Positions 41,461-49,600 of a DNA stretch of 64,000 nt are shown one piece after another (the first letter of the stretch is position 1; each line of letters begins with the position of its first letter). The DNA is from an uncultured Lachnospira sp. GTDB taxonomy: Bacteria; Bacillota; Clostridia; Lachnospirales; Lachnospiraceae. Location of the stretch: positions 13,434-77,433 of the forward strand of contig CAJUTV010000014.1 in assembly GCA_910589305.1 (NCBI GenBank), read 5' to 3'. The position numbers and the translations under genes were made by a program. The notes under the pieces were generated by a model. It searched no databases. It saw nothing but the letters and a program-made list of their open reading frames with translations, and was not told where the DNA came from.

Positions 41461-44145
41461 TTATTTTGTAATACCTTCTGTTTTATAAATAAATTTAACA
41501 CTTCCCTTTACATCTTGAGATTTTCCCGCAAATGACTGATAATCATTTCCAAGCTCTGCAACTTTTTTAATGGTATCTATGGCTTCATTCATATCATTAT
41601 TTATCAAATCTGCAATTTTGCTTATACCTGTTGTATTAAATTCCACCATACCATCCTTTAATGTTATTGCACCTTCATTTAATTGACCAACTCCGTCTGC
41701 AAGTGTATTTGACGCATCCAAAAGTTGTGATGTGCCATTCTTTAAATCGTTCGTACCTGTCAAAAGCTGTGATGTTCCGTTTTTCAAATCCTCTGTGCCT
41801 GTTAAAAACTGTAATGTACCGCTCTTTAGACTGTTCGTGCCTGCTTTAAGCTGCAATGTTCCTTTCTTTAAATCATTAGCACCTGTCAAAAGCTGTGATG
41901 TTCCTTTCTTTAAATCATTAGCGCCTGCCGTAAGCTGTGAGCTTCCAGCCTGCAAATCAGCAGCTCCTTTATTTAATTTATCATTGTTTGCTTTTAACTG
42001 CGACAATCCAGATTGAAGCTGTGTTGTTCCTCCTGACAATTGTGCGGCACCTGCCTGAAGCTTAAATAACGCCGAACAAAGCGTATCATTTTTTATCTCT
42101 TTTATGCTCTCCTGTGTAAGCCCTTCAAATGTACCAATACCTGCTTGAAGTTTTTGTGCGCCATTGCTTACTTCTTTTCCTCCATCAGATAAATCTTTTA
42201 AACTTTGTGAAAGAGAAACATTGTCATTTTCAGCACCAGAATATACCTGATTTAATGCAGTGGCAACACTGCCGTTTCCTACTGCGCTCACCAAAAGCTG
42301 CATCTCCTTCATATAGGCATTACTAACAGAAGTTACCGCACCCTTACTTGCCTGATTGATTGCTGTATTAAGCTCACCAAGAACATCATTATAGCCAACT
42401 GCTGCCGCATAGGAATCCATATACTTTGCAATTAATCCAGTCACATACTCTGTATCTGTAAGATTGCCCTCTAAGTCTGTTGCTGGCGTAATATCTGCAA
42501 GTTGTATATCTTTTCCCGATGCCGCCTTAATACCTTGCGCAATCTTTTTAAGATTATCATTAATACTTCCTGCTCCCATATTGGTTGTTGCAAGCGTTTC
42601 TATAGAAGAAGCTTGTGTTATGGATTCATTATATTTTGCTCCATAAGACTGTGCATTTTGTTTAATCTGAGCAAAAGATTCTGTCATCATTGCACCAAGC
42701 GTATCAATCCCTGTACTAAGTTTTCCAGCTCCAATACTAAGCTGTGCAACCCCTGTTACAATTTGCGTTCTCATGCTTTCAGAATACGCATTAATACCAG
42801 CCAGCAACTGACTTGCACCTGCATCAACTTGAATACTTCCGTCCGATGCCGCCACAACACCTGTTGTATATTCACTAATACCAGACTGTAATGCGTTGCT
42901 TCCTTCGTAAAGCTGTACAGTTCCATTTTTAAGAGTACTCACGCCATCATCAAGTTGTGTTGCCCCACCTTGTAAAGTACCCATACCATCATCTAGCTGT
43001 ACAGCTCCATTTTGTAAGGTATCTACACCTTCATTAAGCTGTGCTGCACCACCCTGCAAAATGTTTGCTCCATCATTAAGTTGTGTTGCTCCTTCCTTCA
43101 AAGCACTTGCGCCATCATCAAGCTGTGCAACACCATCTTTTAATTCTGGTACTTTATCATATAAAGCAGAAACACCATCTGCAAGCTGTTTTGTACCATC
43201 TTCTAACTGATTTCCAGCAGTAGTTAATGTATTGACTTTATCTGTAACTTTATCAAGATTCAGTTCATCAAGGTTTGCAGCAGTAAAAGCATTACTTGTT
43301 GCAACGGACATTGTCATATCAAGCTCAAAGTCATTTACATCAGCCGTCACTTCAAAATATTGCGGTATATCTATATCTGCTAATTTACCATCAAAACTTA
43401 AATTCAAGCTTTCTTTTAATCCTGGCATTGTAATGCCAACTACTATATTTCCCTTGTCGGATTCAATCATTTTTCCATTAGTAACTTCAATATTGCTAAA
43501 TTTATCCGAAGATAAAATCATACCCGTTATCATTGTAAATGGTACATACGCCTCTTTCGTCTTATCATTTACAACAATCTGTTTTTTAAGATTATTGGTA
43601 TAATCAAATCGGATTTTTACTTTACCGCTTTTTCCTGCAAGCTCATCTGCGGATATTTCTTTATCATTAAGATAATATTTTACATTCATTGTCACAGGTG
43701 CTTCCTCATTATATGTTCCCTGATACGTGATGTCTTTTCCATCAGCACTCCATGTAACTTGACTGCCGCTTGTTTGAAAACTCTCATCTCCATTAATATT
43801 TTTAACATCCTTTAAATTCGTTGTATCATTAATTGTTGACGCTTTTGAAGCATTTTTTAATTTTTCATTCACAATTAATTTATTTTGTTTACCTGTGGCA
43901 TCTGCAAACACATAAACAGTTTCTTCCTTACGATTTTCCTTAGAAGAAGTCGTATTTACACTTTGAAATAAGGTATCATTTAATATTTCTTCTAATGAAC
44001 TGATATTTCCACCATTCTGTGAAATTTCAACAAGATTATCCACAGACATACTCACATTATTTGACTGACAAGCAGTCAAACTCATTGCCATTATAGAAGC
44101 ACATAATAAAACAGATGTATATTTAAATAATTTTTTCTTAATCAT
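41461..44145 (-). CDS. Repeat-rich lipoprotein associated with an MMPL exporter (YhgE/Pip-like)
   Basis: 894 residues from ATG-ATT, which overlaps the exporter's stop codon by 8 bp (ATGATTAA); GGTGGAG lies upstream. A lipoprotein signal peptide ends in LTAC with C26 lipidated. After a beta-rich domain (about 60-290) come two long blocks of short repeats of the form xQLxDGxxxLxxG (for example GGATQLDDGVSTLKNGTVQL; later SQLLTGANDLKKGTLQLKAG), as in YhgE/Pip and ESAT-6-export-like proteins. Unlike YhgE it lacks the C-terminal ABC-2 membrane domain, so it is held only by the lipid. Probable periplasm-side partner of the exporter; substrate unknown. Confidence 0.78.
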   Translation of the reverse strand: MIKKKLFKYTSVLLCASIMAMSLTACQSNNVSMSVDNLVEISQNGGNISSLEEILNDTLFQSVNTTSSKENRKEETVYVFADATGKQNKLIVNEKLKNASKASTINDTTNLKDVKNINGDESFQTSGSQVTWSADGKDITYQGTYNEEAPVTMNVKYYLNDKEISADELAGKSGKVKIRFDYTNNLKKQIVVNDKTKEAYVPFTMITGMILSSDKFSNIEVTNGKMIESDKGNIVVGITMPGLKESLNLSFDGKLADIDIPQYFEVTADVNDFELDMTMSVATSNAFTAANLDELNLDKVTDKVNTLTTAGNQLEDGTKQLADGVSALYDKVPELKDGVAQLDDGASALKEGATQLNDGANILQGGAAQLNEGVDTLQNGAVQLDDGMGTLQGGATQLDDGVSTLKNGTVQLYEGSNALQSGISEYTTGVVAASDGSIQVDAGASQLLAGINAYSESMRTQIVTGVAQLSIGAGKLSTGIDTLGAMMTESFAQIKQNAQSYGAKYNESITQASSIETLATTNMGAGSINDNLKKIAQGIKAASGKDIQLADITPATDLEGNLTDTEYVTGLIAKYMDSYAAAVGYNDVLGELNTAINQASKGAVTSVSNAYMKEMQLLVSAVGNGSVATALNQVYSGAENDNVSLSQSLKDLSDGGKEVSNGAQKLQAGIGTFEGLTQESIKEIKNDTLCSALFKLQAGAAQLSGGTTQLQSGLSQLKANNDKLNKGAADLQAGSSQLTAGANDLKKGTSQLLTGANDLKKGTLQLKAGTNSLKSGTLQFLTGTEDLKNGTSQLLTGTNDLKNGTSQLLDASNTLADGVGQLNEGAITLKDGMVEFNTTGISKIADLINNDMNEAIDTIKKVAELGNDYQSFAGKSQDVKGSVKFIYKTEGITK

Positions 44146-46240
44146 AACTATATTCTCCACCTTTCACACTTTTTTGAAAAAATCCAACACTTGAATGAAT
44201 AATTACTTTATCAAATACAACAAACAACGAAGGAAGTACAAAAATAACAATAAACATACTAATAATTGCACCTCGCGCCATCAACATACATAATGAACCA
44301 ATCATATCAACACTAGATATCAAGCCAACGCCAAATGTTGCTGCAAAAAATCCCAATGCACTGACAATAACAGAAGGGATTGACGTTGACAATGCTGTAC
44401 AGATAGCTTCCTTCTTTTCACAGCCGCTATATCGCTCTTTCTTATATCTTGTCGTTATTAAAATAGCATAATCAACCGTCGCGCCCAATTGTATTGTTCC
44501 AATAACGACCGATGCGATAAATGGAATCGTTGTATTTAGGTAATATGGCAGTCCCATATTTACAAATATAGCAAACTCAATAGCTGATACTAAAATAACA
44601 GGAAGCGAAATTGACCGAAATACTAATAAAATAATTACAAATATTGCTCCAATTGACACAATGCTGACAATTTTAAAATCTCTGTCTGTAATCGTAATCA
44701 AATCTTTTGTACAAGGAGCTTCGCCTATAACCATTGAAATATGGTCATATTTCTTAGCAATCGCATCAACCGCATCTATTTGTGCATTAATCTTCTCAGA
44801 AGCAATTTTATAATCCGATGCAACCATTATAATTTGATGATAATCTCCTTTTAGTTCATTTCTAATTGTTGATGGAATAAACTCCTGAGGCAGTTCATTG
44901 CCAACGACTGAATCAAGGCTTAATGCAAATGTTATACCGTCCAATTGATTTATTTCATCTACCATTTTATTGACTTCTTTACTTGATAAATTGGTATCTG
45001 CAAGAATCATATACATGGAATTTATATCAAAATTTTCTTCTAATTTTTTATTGGCAATGGTACATTCCAAATCTTCTGGAAGGGTACTTGCCAAATCATA
45101 GTAAACTTTTGTGTTATTGTATCCGTAAATTGCTGGAAAAAGCAAAATCACAAACAGTATTAAAAAAAGATAACTTCTTTTTATAACAAATCCTGCAACT
45201 TTATCAAATCTTGCAGGGAGTAATTCTTTGTGTGTTGTTTTTTCTAAGGCTTTGTCAAATGTAAGTATCATCGCTGGCAATATCGTAACACAGCCAATTA
45301 CGCCAAATATAACGCCTTTTGCCATAACAATACCCAAGTCTTTGCCCAATGTAAAACTCATAAAACACAATGCAATAAAACCTGCTACTGTTGTAATGGA
45401 AGAACCAACGACGGATGTAATTGTATTTCCAATTGCATGTGCCATCGCTTCCTTATGGTCGTTTGGATAATCATTTTTCATTTCTTTATAGCTATGCCAT
45501 AAAAAGATAGAATAATCCAGTGTCACACCAAGCTGTAATACTGCCGCTAATGCTTTTGTTATATAAGACACCTCTCCTAAAAAAATATTAGAACCAAGAT
45601 TATATACAATTGCCATACCAATACTTAACATAAAAAATACTGGTACAAGAAAGGAATCCATAAACAATGCAAGAACAATACATGCAAGAATAACTGCAAT
45701 TGCAACATATATTGGTGTTTCTTTTTCAGACAGCGACTTTGTATCAGTTACCACTGCGGACATACCACTTACAAAACACTGTCCATCTGTAACTTTTCGT
45801 ATATCCTTAATTGCTTCCATCGTAGAATCACTTGAAGTTGTATCTTCAAAAAATATAGCAAACATTGTTGCATCGGTTTCATAGTTATGAAACTGCTTTG
45901 AATATTTTTCTGGAAGTATCTCTAATGGAAATGTTCCTGCAAGATGATTATATGATATCAATTTAGCAACGCCATCTATATCTGCAATCTTATCTTCCAA
46001 TTGATTTAAATCATTTCCTTCGATTCCCTCTGTAATTAAAATTGCATATGCTCCTTTTTGAAACTCATCAAGAAGAATATCCTGCCCCTGCATGGTGTCA
46101 ATTTCCTTAGGCAGATAATAAAGAATATCATAATTGACACGCGTCTTAATATAGCCAAACGCCGCTGGAATTAAAAGCAAAAAACTTGCAACTAAAATAG
46201 GAATCCTAATCTTGACAATGGCTCTACCGATTTTTTCCAT
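44138..46240 (-). CDS. RND-superfamily MMPL-type exporter
   Basis: 700 residues with 12 membrane helices in two halves, each with a large external loop and a five-helix sterol-sensing-like domain (QLGVTLDYSIFLWHSYKEMK and QLGATVDYAILITTRYKKER are the matching, symmetry-related charged blocks). That is the MMPL/YdfJ type of Gram-positive bacteria, driving export of lipids, drugs or peptides by proton flow. First gene of a two-gene operon with the lipoprotein. Its promoter sits between two TGAC-N5-GTCA operators, and an L1 leader hairpin precedes its ribosome binding site. Confidence 0.88.
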   Translation of the reverse strand: MEKIGRAIVKIRIPILVASFLLLIPAAFGYIKTRVNYDILYYLPKEIDTMQGQDILLDEFQKGAYAILITEGIEGNDLNQLEDKIADIDGVAKLISYNHLAGTFPLEILPEKYSKQFHNYETDATMFAIFFEDTTSSDSTMEAIKDIRKVTDGQCFVSGMSAVVTDTKSLSEKETPIYVAIAVILACIVLALFMDSFLVPVFFMLSIGMAIVYNLGSNIFLGEVSYITKALAAVLQLGVTLDYSIFLWHSYKEMKNDYPNDHKEAMAHAIGNTITSVVGSSITTVAGFIALCFMSFTLGKDLGIVMAKGVIFGVIGCVTILPAMILTFDKALEKTTHKELLPARFDKVAGFVIKRSYLFLILFVILLFPAIYGYNNTKVYYDLASTLPEDLECTIANKKLEENFDINSMYMILADTNLSSKEVNKMVDEINQLDGITFALSLDSVVGNELPQEFIPSTIRNELKGDYHQIIMVASDYKIASEKINAQIDAVDAIAKKYDHISMVIGEAPCTKDLITITDRDFKIVSIVSIGAIFVIILLVFRSISLPVILVSAIEFAIFVNMGLPYYLNTTIPFIASVVIGTIQLGATVDYAILITTRYKKERYSGCEKKEAICTALSTSIPSVIVSALGFFAATFGVGLISSVDMIGSLCMLMARGAIISMFIVIFVLPSLFVVFDKVIIHSSVGFFQKSVKGGEYSYD

Positions 46241-46247
46241 ATTCTAA

Positions 46248-46332
46248 CCTCATTTCTGCACTGCTTTTGCACAATAAACAAAAAGTTTTTACAAGTTTGT
46301 GACAAGCAGCGCACAGACACAAATCTTGCAGT
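46248..46332 (-). repeat. L1 leader hairpin repeat before the MMPL gene
   Basis: Best copy. Sense strand TGCGCTGCTTGTCACA pairs with TGTGCAAAAGCAGTGCA, then GAAATGAGG, 8 nt before the ATG. Confidence 0.7.
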
Positions 46333-46388
46333 TAAAAATTTTTAACCTCCTACATAAAAAATAATTCTTTTAGCTGTATTTTTAAAAA

Positions 46389-46441
46389 TGACCATTAGTC
46401 ATTTATATTGTGCATTATACCACAAAATGACTAACGGTCAA
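46389..46441 (-). promoter_or_regulatory. MMPL operon promoter flanked by two palindromic operators
   Basis: TGACCATTAGTCA (46389-46401) and TGACTAACGGTCA (46428-46440) are the same TGAC-N5-GTCA site, inverted, one base different. Between and overlapping them, minus strand TTGACC (46436-46441), 16 bp, TATAAT (46414-46419). One operator covers the -35 box, the other lies at the start. The TetR protein at 52105 is a candidate binder. Confidence 0.7.
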
Positions 46442-46589
46442 TATTTTTTATAAAATATTTATTTTTATTTATCTTTTTATTTATTTCTCTAAGTAATAAG
46501 TCATGAACTATATAAATGCTTGATGAATATTGTGAAGTCAATCCCTTAACAATCATATGACAAACGTATATTTTAAACTTTTAAAAAGC

Positions 46590-46638
46590 AAAAAAAGGTG
46601 CCGCCTCAACGATTTTCAATCGTTAAAGCGACCACCTT
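46590..46638. terminator. Terminator of the pectinase gene
   Basis: AAGGTG...CGATTTTCAATCG...CACCTT hairpin (46595-46638) followed on the minus strand by TTTTTTT. Confidence 0.8.
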
Positions 46639-46680
46639 AAATTTTATTTTTTATAAAAAGCTATTGTTTATAAAATATTA

Positions 46681-49600
46681 TTATTTCTGTCCAAGTACAA
46701 TATCCATTTTTGCACAATATTTTACAAGAAGAACGGCATCTGTACTATCTATCTTACCATCTACCTTAACATCTGCGGCTTTCTTATTGTACTGAACATC
46801 CATCTGAGCACATACTTTCTTTATAAGAACAGCATCCAAAATATTTACTTCACCATCATCATTAAGGTCTCCATACATAAAGTCATCTGAGCCTTCTCCA
46901 ACTTGTACTGAAAGTCCTTTTACAGTCCAGTTAAAGCCTGCCATCTTATCATAGCTTCCCATGCCTTCTTCTGCTTTCCACCATGTATCACCAGCCTGTA
47001 CTGTGATTGTATGTGACTTTGTAAGGTCAAGTCCTGTTAATGTGTATGTTGTATCTGTAGTTGTTTTTGTTCCATTGACTGGATTGAATGCTTTTGTATT
47101 TTCATCTGCATATACTGGCACTCCATCTACATATACTCTATAACCACCAACTTTTGTATCATCTGTAGCTGCTGGCCATGTTAATACAACATCACTGCCT
47201 TTTACTTCTGCTGTCAATTTTGCATCTGCTGCCCACACTGGAGCCTTATAGTCATAATTCTTAAGTGTTTCAACAGTTGCTTCTGGATACTTATACTCAA
47301 CACCAGCATCTGTAAATGCAACAATCTGTACCTTATTGTTTATACCTGGTGTAAGACGTCCTACCTGACTTGTTACTGTATCAACGGTTGTATACTTTGA
47401 AATCTGATAGTTGTAAAGTGTTTTGATATAATTTCCATTTGCATAAATCTTATAACCACGTACTCTTGCATCCTGCTTTGAAACATTTGTCCATGTACCA
47501 TGTGCACATGTATAAATTGCACTTGCAAGACTTACCTTAGTATCAGCAGCTTCAATAGCACCTGTATCTTTATCTCCGTCAACGGTAATTGTTGTCTCAC
47601 CAACAAGTGTCTTATTTATACCTGTTGTTGACATACTGTTTGCATTATCGCCTTTTTCACTTACATATACCTTAAACGTATAGGCTACTCCTGATGATAA
47701 TCTGCCAATTGTAGCTGTTGGGTCTGTAATACCATCAATTGTATCAACTTTTACACCATCAACATAAGTGTCTACACCATAAAATACTGGTGTATCATTT
47801 GTTACAGGTGTCCATGTCAATTTTACTTTACGTTCTATTCCACCTGAGCCTGTTGAACCACCACTTGTTGAACCATCTGTTGGTGTGATAAGTGACTGTG
47901 CATCATCAACTGGTTTATCAAAGTAAATACCATAAATCATTGGCTTAGAGCCTTGTGCATAAAAGTAATATTTATTGCCTGCCTTTAAGTTAAATGTCAT
48001 CACACTTTCAATAGCATTAAGAGCAGTATCTTTTTGTGTTGCAGTTACATTCGCACCATCTGGCGACTCTACAAACCACCATTGTTTTGCACCTAATATT
48101 CTTGAATGTAATGTAACTGAGCAATCAACCTTAGGTGAAAATACATATGTTGCTGTTCCGTTATCAGGTACCAAACCGCCTGCATTAGCTGCTGTATTTG
48201 CCTGAATAAATTGTGTATATGTTATACCATCAATTGTCTTAGGCTCTTCTGGTGTAGGTAATTCACTTAATACTAAAACTGGTGTGTCTTCAAGTGTTGT
48301 CACTGTTCCATATACACCTGATGCTGTACCATGTTCTTCTTTGGCAATAATACCTTTAGAGATATCAACCGATTCTCTCTGAAGTTGTACCTCTGGCTCT
48401 TGTTCTTCTATTATATACGGAGCAAATGTAATTCTATAAATCTCTGCTCCCTTATTACTATAAATATAGTATGATTTACCTGCTTCAACTTTTGCAGTTG
48501 TAATATTATAGTCATCTCCTGATAATTCATTATTATATTGAGCTACTACTTTTCCATCAGAATCAACTACATAATAACTCTTTGCACCTTTTGCATGATG
48601 TAAAACATTAATTACACCATCTTTGTCTGCATCATATTTAATATATGCGCCACCTGTAGGAATTGTACCCATTGATGCCACTTCAGGAAGGTCATTCGTT
48701 GATACAATATTGTCAACAGAACCAAATCCATCATTATACTCAGGATGATTTTTCTTAAATCCACCTGAAGCTTTTGAAGACCAAGTACTGCCATTAGTTG
48801 TAAGACCATCTTTTGTTGTTGTTGCTGGTGCATCATATATTTTTGAAACTGCACCAACTGTCACCTTTACAGCTTTCAAAAATGAAATTCCATAAACCTG
48901 ACCTGTTTCTCCATTAGCATAAATATAATATGTCTTGCCAGCCTTTACTTTAAATTCAAGTACAGTATTATCAACAGGCTGACCCTCAGCTACATCTTTG
49001 CTAGCCATTACATTTCCATCTGAATCTACTACAAAAAATTTCTTTTTAGGACTTGTTTTTGAAGCCACACGAAGTTTACCATTTTGTGTTGCTGTATATG
49101 TAATATAACATCCAGAAGCTGGTATTGTTCCTTTACTTTGTGTAGCTGCATCTTTATCCATTGCCTTTACACCGCCAGCTTTAGCTGCTTTTCCTGTACC
49201 AAATTCCTCTTGAAGTTCAGCAGGAACAGCATCCCCACCATCAGTCCACTTTGACTCTGTAGCAGTACTTGTATCATTAACATCTTTCTTATAATATGTG
49301 TTAAGTCCAGCAGCTTCTTTATTTTGAGCAGCAACGATATCAGCTCCTGTCCAAGTCTTTACAAATTGATACTGCACAGAAGAATCATCTGGCTCTTCAT
49401 CATCGCCTTCATCACTAGGAACCACATTCTCAGCAGTTATTTTATTATCTGTTACTACAATTGGGCTCATTGCTGCATTCATCTTATCTGTATAAGCATT
49501 TAATGATTCCATTGTTGTTCCCTGGAAGATAAGATTATTACAATACTGAAGATTACTCCATGCCTTGTCTGTCTTAGCACTTACTGCTTTACTGTTGTAT

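Noticed and set aside
42129..42891. Plus-strand frames opposite the repeat-rich lipoprotein
   Set aside because: Shadow frames caused by the repetitive coding sequence on the minus strand.
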